NCBI RefSeq assembly: GCF_000455605.1
Contig: NC_017025.1
Span: 2,418,001-2,482,000, forward strand
Length of the DNA: 64,000 nucleotides
From: Flavobacterium indicum GPTSA100-9 = DSM 17447
Lineage (GTDB): Bacteria; Bacteroidota; Bacteroidia; Flavobacteriales; Flavobacteriaceae
Direction of reading: 5' to 3'
Made by a program: the position numbers and the translations under genes. The notes under the pieces were generated by a model. The model was not told the origin of the DNA, made no database searches, and worked only from the letters and a program-made list of their open reading frames with translations. Positions 57,018-64,000 of this stretch are shown here, piece after piece. The stretch's first letter is position 1; the number at the start of each line of letters is the position of its first letter.

Positions 57018-59003
57018 TTAAGACAATTCTAATGTGATGACTTGATTTTTTTTGAAACCAGTACCCGGTTCTATTGATTGAGACTTCACTTTTCCAATTC
57101 CCTTAATTTTTACTTTTAATCCCATATTTTCTAACAATGACACGGCATCCATTCCAGCCATTCCTTTTACATTTGGAATTGTATTGGTGTTCCCTTGTGA
57201 TTTTTTGTAATATTCTGCGTAATTAACTTCTTGTTTTTGGCTTTTTATCTTAACCGTTTTAAACTTATTGGTAGAAGGCACATCGGTAAATATTTTTTGA
57301 GCAATTCTTTTGAATACTGGTCCAGCAACATCTGCACCATAATAACCAGCTGCTACATTTGGTTTATGCACAACTACAATACAAGAATATTTAGGTTGGT
57401 CTGCCGGAAAATATCCCACAAAAGAAGAAGCATAATACATTTTTCCATCGCCTTTATGATAATCTACTTGAGCTGTTCCTGTTTTTCCTGCCATTGAAAA
57501 GTCTTTTGAATACAAACTCTTTCCTGTACCTCTCTTTACTACATTACCTAAAACTTCTTTTACCTTTTTCAAGGTTTCATCAGAACATATCTTAGGATTA
57601 ATTACTTCAGTTTCAAATTTTTTAATGCTTTTATTCCATTCTTTAATTTCCTTTACAAAAATGGGTTTTATCATTTTACCATTATTTGCTACAGCATTAT
57701 ATAAGGCTAATGTTTGTAACGGTGTAATTGATACTCCATACCCAAATGCCATCCATGGTAAAGTTGTTCCATACCAATTTGAAGCTCCAGGTTGCGGAAT
57801 TACAGGCGTCCCTTCTCCTTTTAACTGAATTCCTAATGGTTTATTTAATCCGTAACTATTAATTCTGTTAACAAATTCACTTGGATTGTTTTTATAATTT
57901 TGATAAACGGCTTGTACTAAAACTGTATTAGAAGAAACTTCAAATCCACGTGCTAATGATATTTTACCGTATCCACCTGTATGCGAATCTTTTACTTTTC
58001 TATTATGTATGGTAATTACTCCTCCATTTGAATCATATACTTTACTAGTATCAATTTTTTTATCATCCAACAAAGCAATTAGATCAATTAACTTAAAAGT
58101 TGATCCTGGTTCATGAGATTCAGCCACCGCATAATTATAGATTTCAGAGTACACACTATCTCTAACTTTTCCTAAATTAGCAATAGCTTTAACCTCTCCC
58201 GTTTTAGTTTCCATAACTACAACACAACCGTGATCCGCATTGTAATATTGCAATTGTTTTAACAAGGCATGATGGGCAATATCTTGAATATAAACATCAA
58301 TTGTGGAATAAATATCATAACCATCTTGTGGTTCTAGTTCATTGGTATCATGAATTGGTTTCCATTGATTTTTTGCAATTTTTTGCATCATTCTATGACC
58401 ACTTTTACCACTAATATATTCAGAGAACGTATATTCTAAACCTTTTTTTGCAATGACCGTATTATAACCAATGGTTCGCGCAGCGATAGAACCCACAGGT
58501 AATTTTCGCACCGTTTCTTGTTCTGTTATAATCCCCCCTTTAAAAGGTCCCAATTTAAATAGTGGAAAACCTTTTACTTTCATATAATCTGTAAAACTCA
58601 ATTTTTTAGCTACCAAATAATACCTGTTTTTAGTAGCTCTTGCTTTTCGTAATTCCGATTGAAAAAAACCAGAAGGTTTGTTTAATAATACAGAGAGAGA
58701 GTCCGATAAAGATTGGATATATTTTTCAAAATTTTCATCCGATGGCGAAATGGCATCGAAACGAATGGTATATTCTGGAACCGAAGTAGCTAATAAACTT
58801 CCATCAGCAGAATAGATATTTCCTCTATTGGCAGGGATTTCAAAATTTTTAACCGTACGTTGTTTGGCTAATTCGCGGTAATACTTACCTTCAACCCACT
58901 GAATATTAAATAGTTTTACAGATACAGCAATAGAAATGATTATCACAGCTGCTGCTACTGTAAATAATCTATAAGAGTTTGTATTTTCTTTTTTTACTCC
59001 CAT
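57018..59003 (-). CDS. ftsI: Septal transpeptidase FtsI (PBP3) with PASTA domain
   Basis: A single-pass class B penicillin-binding protein that cross-links septal peptidoglycan with FtsW. The 661 residues have an N-terminal membrane helix (about 14-31), a dimerisation domain and the catalytic motifs SxxK (HEPGSTFKLIDL), SxN (VSSNTVLVQ) and KTG (MAGKTGTAQV). A single C-terminal PASTA domain follows (about 600-661, IPNVKGMAGMDAVSLLENMG). It overlaps ftsL by 10 nt. Confidence 0.96.
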   Translation of the reverse strand: MGVKKENTNSYRLFTVAAAVIIISIAVSVKLFNIQWVEGKYYRELAKQRTVKNFEIPANRGNIYSADGSLLATSVPEYTIRFDAISPSDENFEKYIQSLSDSLSVLLNKPSGFFQSELRKARATKNRYYLVAKKLSFTDYMKVKGFPLFKLGPFKGGIITEQETVRKLPVGSIAARTIGYNTVIAKKGLEYTFSEYISGKSGHRMMQKIAKNQWKPIHDTNELEPQDGYDIYSTIDVYIQDIAHHALLKQLQYYNADHGCVVVMETKTGEVKAIANLGKVRDSVYSEIYNYAVAESHEPGSTFKLIDLIALLDDKKIDTSKVYDSNGGVITIHNRKVKDSHTGGYGKISLARGFEVSSNTVLVQAVYQNYKNNPSEFVNRINSYGLNKPLGIQLKGEGTPVIPQPGASNWYGTTLPWMAFGYGVSITPLQTLALYNAVANNGKMIKPIFVKEIKEWNKSIKKFETEVINPKICSDETLKKVKEVLGNVVKRGTGKSLYSKDFSMAGKTGTAQVDYHKGDGKMYYASSFVGYFPADQPKYSCIVVVHKPNVAAGYYGADVAGPVFKRIAQKIFTDVPSTNKFKTVKIKSQKQEVNYAEYYKKSQGNTNTIPNVKGMAGMDAVSLLENMGLKVKIKGIGKVKSQSIEPGTGFKKNQVITLELS

Positions 59004-59353
59004 ATTTTTAACTTCTCTATAAAACTTTTTTCTTTTGGTTTAAGTATTACTATTTTTTTTGGTGGGACAGAAGAAGGATAAATCTGTCGAGCTTCCATTT
59101 TTTTTGAAATGGTGGATTCCATTTTTAATTTCATTAATTCCGACCGAGTATCTACAAATTTTGATCGCAATTCTTTTACTTCATTTGTTAGCTTAGTTAT
59201 TCGATAATTTTTTTCATCATAATTATGATTAAAAGCAATCATCAACATAGCTAACGTAAACAAAAACAATATAAACTTCCATGTTTTTAAAGCATCGTCC
59301 TCAATTAAAAACTTTGCTTTTAACAAACTGTATATGCTATTTTCTCCGCTCAT
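58994..59353 (-). CDS. ftsL: FtsL-like division protein
   Basis: The 119-residue protein has one membrane helix (KFILFLFTLAMLMIAF, about 26-42), followed by a coiled coil (ITKLTNEVKELRSKFVDTRSEL). Position between rsmH and ftsI and this layout identify the FtsL-like protein of Bacteroidota, which works with FtsQ and recruits FtsW/FtsI. It shares one base with rsmH. Confidence 0.88.
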   Translation of the reverse strand: MSGENSIYSLLKAKFLIEDDALKTWKFILFLFTLAMLMIAFNHNYDEKNYRITKLTNEVKELRSKFVDTRSELMKLKMESTISKKMEARQIYPSSVPPKKIVILKPKEKSFIEKLKIWE

Positions 59354-60264
59354 TATATTTTTTCAGCAATTCTTAATTTGGCACTTCTCGCTCTATTATT
59401 TCTTGCAATTTCTTCGTCGGATGGAACTATTAATTTACCTATCGATTTAAAAGGCACTTGAAAATTTCCAAAAAAATCGCGCTCTGGTTCTCCTTCAAAC
59501 ATTCCATTTCTAATAAATCTTTTTACCAATCTATCTTCCAACGAGTGATACGATATCAAACTAATTCTTCCGCCTGAATCAAGAAGTTCTTCGGTTTGTT
59601 CCAAAAACTCTTTCAATACTTCAATTTCTTGATTGACTTCAATTCGAATCGCTTGATAAATTTGAGCTAAAATTTTATTGCTTTTGTGCGCTGGTAAAAA
59701 TTTGGCTAAGACTTGCTTTAATTGTTCTGTATTTTTTATTGGCTTTTCTTTGCGATAATTTACTATGACATTTGCCATTGCACCTCCGTTTTTTAATTCG
59801 CCAAAATCAACAAAAACACGTTTTAATTCTTTTTCCTCATATTCATTAACCACTTCATAAGCAGACAAGGCATCTTTTTGATTCATACGCATATCTAAAG
59901 CTGCATCAAATCGAGTTGAAAACCCTCTATCTGCTTCATCAAATTGATGCGAAGAAACCCCAAAATCTCCCAAAATTCCATCTACTTTTTTAATTCCATG
60001 AAATCTTAAAAAGCGTTTGATATACCTAAAATTTTCACCAATTAAAGTAAATCGTTGGTCGTCTAAAACATTTCTTAAAGCATCTTCATCTTGATCAAAA
60101 GCAAATAATTTTCCATTTGGCCCCAATCGTCTTAAAATTTCTTTAGAATGACCTCCGCCACCAAAAGTCACATCCACATAAACACCATCGGGTTTAATAT
60201 TTAAACCATCAACCGTTTCATGCAACAATACCGGATTATGATATTCCATTTCCATCTTCGTCAT
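59353..60264 (-). CDS. rsmH: 16S rRNA (cytosine-1402-N4)-methyltransferase
   Basis: RsmH methylates C1402 in the decoding site. The 303-residue protein has VDVTFGGGGHSKEILRRL (SAM binding), GDFGVSSHQFDEADRGFSTR, LDMRMNQ and a C-terminal SYHSLEDRLVKRFI. The start overlaps mraZ by 29 nt; the ATG at 60264 or two Mets slightly inside are possible. Confidence 0.96.
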   Translation of the reverse strand: MTKMEMEYHNPVLLHETVDGLNIKPDGVYVDVTFGGGGHSKEILRRLGPNGKLFAFDQDEDALRNVLDDQRFTLIGENFRYIKRFLRFHGIKKVDGILGDFGVSSHQFDEADRGFSTRFDAALDMRMNQKDALSAYEVVNEYEEKELKRVFVDFGELKNGGAMANVIVNYRKEKPIKNTEQLKQVLAKFLPAHKSNKILAQIYQAIRIEVNQEIEVLKEFLEQTEELLDSGGRISLISYHSLEDRLVKRFIRNGMFEGEPERDFFGNFQVPFKSIGKLIVPSDEEIARNNRARSAKLRIAEKI

Positions 60265-60712
60265 CGTTTTGATTACCCATTACTTCCTCAGCCAAATCAG
60301 CAAAATCTATCATTGCGCTGTCTAACGCAGTTTCATACAAGTTTTTATCCCAAATTTCTATAATGTTTACTGCAGAAGACAACACAATGTCTTTTTCAAT
60401 TTTTGAAAACACAATTAAATCTTTTGGTATTAACAACCTTCCTGTTCCATCAATCTCCACCATTTTTACCCCCGCTGTAAATGCACGAATAAAGTCGTTA
60501 TTCTTTTTTACAAAACGGTTGAGCTTATTAATCTTCTGCATCATTTTATTCCACTCCTGCATTGGATACAACTCTAAACAAGGCTGAAACACAGAACGTT
60601 TCAACACAAACCCCTCCTCAAGATTGCCCAATTGCTTCTTGAGAGGCGCTGGCAACATTAATCTGCCTTTTGCATCTGCTTTACATTCGTATGTTCCTAA
60701 AAAAGAGTTCAA
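60236..60712 (-). CDS. mraZ: Transcriptional regulator MraZ
   Basis: MraZ is an AbrB-fold DNA-binding protein that controls its own dcw cluster. The 158 residues contain two SpoVT/AbrB-like repeats: FLGTYECKADAKGRLMLPAPLKKQL (about 4-28) and AGVKMVEIDGTGRLLIPKDLIVFS (about 80-103). It is the first gene of the cluster. Four TGGTA direct repeats on a 10-bp phase lie 42-96 nt upstream and are its expected operator. Confidence 0.95.
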   Translation of the reverse strand: MNSFLGTYECKADAKGRLMLPAPLKKQLGNLEEGFVLKRSVFQPCLELYPMQEWNKMMQKINKLNRFVKKNNDFIRAFTAGVKMVEIDGTGRLLIPKDLIVFSKIEKDIVLSSAVNIIEIWDKNLYETALDSAMIDFADLAEEVMGNQNDDEDGNGIS

Positions 60713-60736
60713 ACCTTAATTTAAATTTATATGTTA

Positions 60737-60773
60737 CAAATTTAGAAATTATTTACCACTTTCTACCACAAAA
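60737..60773 (-). promoter_or_regulatory. Promoter of the dcw cluster
   Basis: On the minus strand, TTTTG (60769-60773) and TAAATTTG (60737-60744) are 24 nt apart, slightly long. The MraZ-type repeats lie over and between these elements. Confidence 0.55.
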
Positions 60774-60808
60774 TACCACTTTGTTAATAAGTTTTTCCAC
60801 TTTTACCA
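60754..60808 (-). promoter_or_regulatory. MraZ-type operator: TGGTA direct repeats
   Basis: On the minus strand TGGTA occurs at 60774-60778, 60764-60768 and 60754-60758, exactly 10 bp apart, with a fourth copy in phase at 60804-60808. Known MraZ sites are TGGG-type direct repeats with 10-bp period; here the base after TGG is T. The region 60810-61000 shows nothing else. Confidence 0.75.
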
Positions 60809-61004
60809 CCACAAACAAGATTACATTAGTGAAATACATAAAAAAACAAGGGCTTTACGAATTTTTATTTAATTTTTGAACTACAATAAAAACAGCAAAA
60901 ATTGCCCAATAAACACAAAAGTTGTTGAAAACTAAAGCGTTATACAATATGTTTTTTAGCAAAAAGTTTCTTTCTTAATATGGTAAATATGTTTCAATAA
61001 ATCT

Positions 61005-61012
61005 TATATTTG
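61005..61012 (+). promoter_or_regulatory. -7 element of the hydrolase gene
   Basis: TATATTTG matches TAnnTTTG, 35 nt before the ATG at 61047. No clear -33 TTG is seen. Confidence 0.5.
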
Positions 61013-61046
61013 CCTATAATAGAAATATTGTAGACGATAAAGAATT

Positions 61047-61802
61047 ATGTTAAAAACAGAAAAAAAATACACTTATTTTGAAGCCGGAGAAGGAACACCT
61101 ATTATTGTTTTACATGGTTTAATGGGCGGATTAAGTAATTTTGATGGAGTAGCCACTTATTTTCCAAAAAATGGTTATAAAGTTGTTATTCCTGAACTAC
61201 CTTTATATACACAAAGTATTTTAAAAACCAATGTAAAAGCTTTTGCTAAATTTGTAAAAGACTTTGTGATTTTTAAAAAATTTGAGCGTGTAATTTTATT
61301 AGGCAATTCATTAGGTGGACATATTTCATTATATTTTGCAAAACAATATCCTGAATTAGTTAAAGGTTTGGTTATCACAGGAAGTTCTGGTTTATACGAA
61401 AGCGGAATGGGTGAAAGCTATCCAAAACGTGGTGATTACGAATACATTAAAAAGAAAAGCGAAGACGTATTTTATGACCCTAAAGTTGCTACCAAAGAAA
61501 TTGTAGATGAAGTATTTGCTACAGTTAATGATCGAATAAAATTATTAAAAACATTAACTATTGCCAAAAGTGCCATTCGTCATAATATGGCAAAAGATTT
61601 ACCTAAAATGCACACACAAACGTGTATTATTTGGGGGAAACAAGATAAAGTTACTCCACCAGAAGTAGCGGAGGAATTCAATAAATTATTACCTAATTCA
61701 AGTTTATATTGGATAGACAAATGTGGCCATGCCGCCATGATGGAACATCCGGATGAGTTTAATGTATTATTACATAATTGGTTAAAAGAAAAGAATTTAT
61801 AA
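61047..61802 (+). CDS. Alpha/beta hydrolase
   Basis: The 251-residue protein has the fold's landmarks: IIVLHGLMGGLSNF (oxyanion loop), the nucleophile elbow LLGNSLGGHIS with Ser, an acid in IIWGKQDKVTPPEV and a histidine in DKCGHAAMMEHPDEF. No signal peptide, so cytoplasmic. The substrate cannot be told. It precedes engB by about 50 nt with a weak hairpin between. Confidence 0.9.
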   Translation: MLKTEKKYTYFEAGEGTPIIVLHGLMGGLSNFDGVATYFPKNGYKVVIPELPLYTQSILKTNVKAFAKFVKDFVIFKKFERVILLGNSLGGHISLYFAKQYPELVKGLVITGSSGLYESGMGESYPKRGDYEYIKKKSEDVFYDPKVATKEIVDEVFATVNDRIKLLKTLTIAKSAIRHNMAKDLPKMHTQTCIIWGKQDKVTPPEVAEEFNKLLPNSSLYWIDKCGHAAMMEHPDEFNVLLHNWLKEKNL

Positions 61803-61854
61803 TAGTTTAAAAGTCATTCTTTAGAGTGGCTTTTTTATTTTTAAAACAGAGACA

Positions 61855-62472
61855 ATGAAAGTAAATACCGCAGAGTTTGTAATCAGTAATTCGGATGCCA
61901 GTAAGTGTCCAAAAGATCCGATTCCAGAATACGCATTTATTGGTCGATCTAATGTTGGAAAATCATCATTAATTAATATGTTGACTGGGCACAAAAGCTT
62001 AGCAAAAACCTCAGCCAGACCCGGTAAAACGCAATTAATCAATCATTTTTTAATTAATAAAAATTGGTTTTTAGTAGATTTACCTGGATACGGTTATGCA
62101 CGAGTTTCTAAATCGACCAAAGCTACCTTTCAAAAATTCATTACTGATTATTTTGAAACTAGAGCGCAATTGGTTTGTGCATTTGTTTTAATTGACAGCC
62201 GTCTTGAACCTCAAAAAATAGACGTGGAGTTTATCAATTATTTAGGAGAAAGTGGGATTCCGTTTTGCATGATTTTTACAAAAGCAGATAAATTAGGCAA
62301 AACTCAAGTGCAAAAAAATGTAGCGGCTTACAAAAAACATTTATTAGCGAATGATTGGGAAGAAATACCACAATATTTTGTAACCTCATCAGCAGATGGT
62401 ACAGGAAGAGAAGAAATTTTAAAATATATTGGAGCTGTAAATGACGAGATCAACAGCGGAAGCCAATTTTAA
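61855..62472 (+). CDS. engB: Ribosome biogenesis GTP-binding protein EngB
   Basis: EngB (YihA/YsxC) is a GTPase for assembly of the 50S subunit. The 205-residue protein has G1 GRSNVGKSSLINML, G2 TSARPGKTQ, G3 DLPGYGYARVS, G4 FTKADKLGK and G5 TSSADGTGREE. Length is normal. Single gene with a bidirectional terminator after it. Confidence 0.97.
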   Translation: MKVNTAEFVISNSDASKCPKDPIPEYAFIGRSNVGKSSLINMLTGHKSLAKTSARPGKTQLINHFLINKNWFLVDLPGYGYARVSKSTKATFQKFITDYFETRAQLVCAFVLIDSRLEPQKIDVEFINYLGESGIPFCMIFTKADKLGKTQVQKNVAAYKKHLLANDWEEIPQYFVTSSADGTGREEILKYIGAVNDEINSGSQF

Positions 62473-62503
62473 AAAAAGCCTATCTTTTGATAGGCTTTTT
62501 TAT
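62473..62503. terminator. Bidirectional terminator engB/gpmI
   Basis: AAAAAAGCCTATC and GATAGGCTTTTTT form a 13-bp stem around TTTT between convergent genes. Confidence 0.9.
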
Positions 62504-62509
62504 TCTATA

Positions 62510-64000
62510 TTATAGCAAAGAATGTTGCGTCATTACCTTAGGTTGTTGAATACCCATTAAATCTAAAATAGTTGGTGCAATATCACCTAACACCCCATTA
62601 TTAATTTTTAAATTAGCCTCATTACTCACCAATAGTACCGGCACTGGATTTGTTGTATGAGCAGTATTTGGCGAACCATCTGGATTAATCATTGTTTCAC
62701 AATTTCCATGATCTGCAATTACTATAGTAACATAATCTTTTGCTAAAGCTGTTTGAATAATTTCTTTCACACAAACATCTACCGCTTCACATGCTTTTAT
62801 TGCGGCATCCATTACACCCGTGTGACCAACCATATCGCCATTTGCAAAATTTAGACACACAAAATCAACTTCCCCTTTTTCAATTTCTGGCACTAAAGCC
62901 TCTTTTAATTCAAAAGCACTCATTTCTGGCTTTAAATCATACGTTGCGACTTTGGGTGAATTTTTTAATATTCTAGTTTCGCCTTCAAATGGCTCTTCTC
63001 TTCCACCCGAAAAGAAAAATGTTACATGAGGGTATTTTTCGGTCTCTGCAATTCGAATTTGTTTTTTTCCAGCATTGGCAATTACTTCACCTAATGTTTC
63101 TGTAATATTATCTTTATCGTAAATAACGTGTACATTTTGATAGGTTTCATCATAATTAGTCATGGTTACATAATACAAATTCAATTTATGCATATTTTGT
63201 TCATGAAAATCTTGTTGCGACAGTGCTTCTGTTAATTCCCGACCTCTATCTGTTCTAAAATTAAAAAAGACCACCACATCTCCTTCATTTATTGTAGCAA
63301 TAGGTTTGTCTGTGGCATCAATTTTTACTAACGGTTTAATAAACTCATCCGTTATGTTTTCATCATAACTCGATTGAATACTAGCAATTAAATCATGAGT
63401 TGGCTCCCCTTTCCCATTAACGATAAGGTCATACGCCAGTTTTACACGTTCCCAACGTTTATCTCTATCCATTGCATAATAACGACCTATAACCGAAGCT
63501 ATTTTTGCAGGCTTATCTTCTAGATAGTGCTCTAAATCTGCTATGTATTTTTTACCCGATTTTGGATCTACGTCCCTTCCGTCAGTAAAGGCGTGGACAA
63601 ACATATTTGTTACTCCATTTTCCTGCGCTGCCTCAATTAAACCTCTTAAATGAGAAGTGTGAGAATGCACGCCACCATCTGATAACAATCCTAAAAAATG
63701 AATGGGTTTAGCATTAATTTTTGCATACTCAAAAGCATCTAACAAAGGTTTTTCTTGGCTCATAGTATGATTTTGAACTGCAAGGTTAATTTTAGCCAAA
63801 TCTTGGTATACAATTCTACCCGCACCCAAATTCATATGTCCTACTTCAGAATTACCCATTTGCCCTTCTGGTAAACCCACATGAAGTCCGTCTGTTCTTA
63901 ATTCAGCATTAGGATATTTTTCATATAACGAATCAATAAAAGGAGTGTTAGCATTATCTATTGCAGAAACTTTAGGATCAGGAGAATGTCCCCAACCATC
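62510..64000 (-). CDS. gpmI: 2,3-bisphosphoglycerate-independent phosphoglycerate mutase, start cut
   Basis: The enzyme converts 3- and 2-phosphoglycerate in glycolysis. Visible parts are DGWGHSPDPKVSAIDNANTP at the right edge, the catalytic serine in QMGNSEVGHMNLGAGR, HAFTDGRDVDP, FFNFRTDRGRELT and the metal-binding VIADHGNCETM. The frame stays open to base 64000, so only about the first 15 residues are missing; an internal Met at 63880 is not the start. Alkaline-phosphatase superfamily, Mn2+ dependent. Confidence 0.97.
   Translation of the reverse strand, partial: DGWGHSPDPKVSAIDNANTPFIDSLYEKYPNAELRTDGLHVGLPEGQMGNSEVGHMNLGAGRIVYQDLAKINLAVQNHTMSQEKPLLDAFEYAKINAKPIHFLGLLSDGGVHSHTSHLRGLIEAAQENGVTNMFVHAFTDGRDVDPKSGKKYIADLEHYLEDKPAKIASVIGRYYAMDRDKRWERVKLAYDLIVNGKGEPTHDLIASIQSSYDENITDEFIKPLVKIDATDKPIATINEGDVVVFFNFRTDRGRELTEALSQQDFHEQNMHKLNLYYVTMTNYDETYQNVHVIYDKDNITETLGEVIANAGKKQIRIAETEKYPHVTFFFSGGREEPFEGETRILKNSPKVATYDLKPEMSAFELKEALVPEIEKGEVDFVCLNFANGDMVGHTGVMDAAIKACEAVDVCVKEIIQTALAKDYVTIVIADHGNCETMINPDGSPNTAHTTNPVPVLLVSNEANLKINNGVLGDIAPTILDLMGIQQPKVMTQHSLL

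Overview
The window is chromosomal DNA from a low-GC member of the Bacteroidota, most likely Flavobacterium or a close relative. The evidence is consistent across the window: Bacteroidota-type promoters (TTG, then 17-24 nt, then TAnnTTTG), few Shine-Dalgarno sequences, type IX secretion C-terminal sorting domains, SusC/STN-type TonB receptors, DUF4249 lipoproteins, an exosortase of the XrtF type, a short RpoD-like sigma factor and an FtsZ with a very long C-terminal extension. I see no insertion sequence, prophage or CRISPR array.

Left part (1-23.6 kb). A GNAT-like acyltransferase runs off the left edge. It is followed by DUF1761, a probable metal-handling run (HMA-domain protein, TonB receptor, HYC_CC_PP protein), a beta-CASP RNase-like hydrolase, an ATP-cone/nuclease protein and the XrtF exosortase with its partner. 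Then come a free-methionine-sulfoxide-reductase-like GAF protein, rpsO and pnp. A four-gene surface cassette follows (secreted protein, STN-TonB receptor, DUF4249 lipoprotein with a one-base frameshift, MG2-like protein). After it lie small secreted proteins, an HTH regulator and a TPR histidine kinase with a LytTR response regulator.

Centre (23.6-34 kb) is the most interesting part. A WYL regulator and an HD hydrolase are divergent from a ~0.4 kb untranslated leader, a RING/TerD-like protein of the MXAN_6230/SCO0854 family and the RNA ligase RtcB. The leader holds a tRNA-Lys(UUU)-like RNA with a 42-nt insertion, a second acceptor/T-arm minihelix and four copies of a 20-nt motif. The same 19-bp palindrome, at the same distance from the same TTTG box, precedes both the leader and rtcB, and rtcB has a 13-bp hairpin in its 5' leader. 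I read this as an RNA-damage response and repair island controlled by the WYL protein. Further right are an ExbD-like protein lacking the usual membrane aspartate, a heme-c-motif lipoprotein, a DUF1842-like protein, two very short promoter-to-terminator units, two divergent tRNA genes (Arg-ACG, Asp-GTC) and small orphan ORFs.

Right part (34-64 kb). rpoD is followed by a tandem terminator repeat, two T9SS-secreted proteins, rpe, a propeller-type histidine kinase with a LytTR regulator, a CBS protein, an MtfA-like peptidase and tRNA-Arg(TCG). A complete leftward division and cell-wall (dcw) cluster runs mraZ-rsmH-ftsL-ftsI-murE-mraY-murD-ftsW-murG-murC-ftsQ-ftsA-ftsZ, followed by a YqeY protein. 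A 10-bp-periodic MraZ-type operator precedes mraZ. An alpha/beta hydrolase, engB and gpmI (cut by the right edge) close the window.
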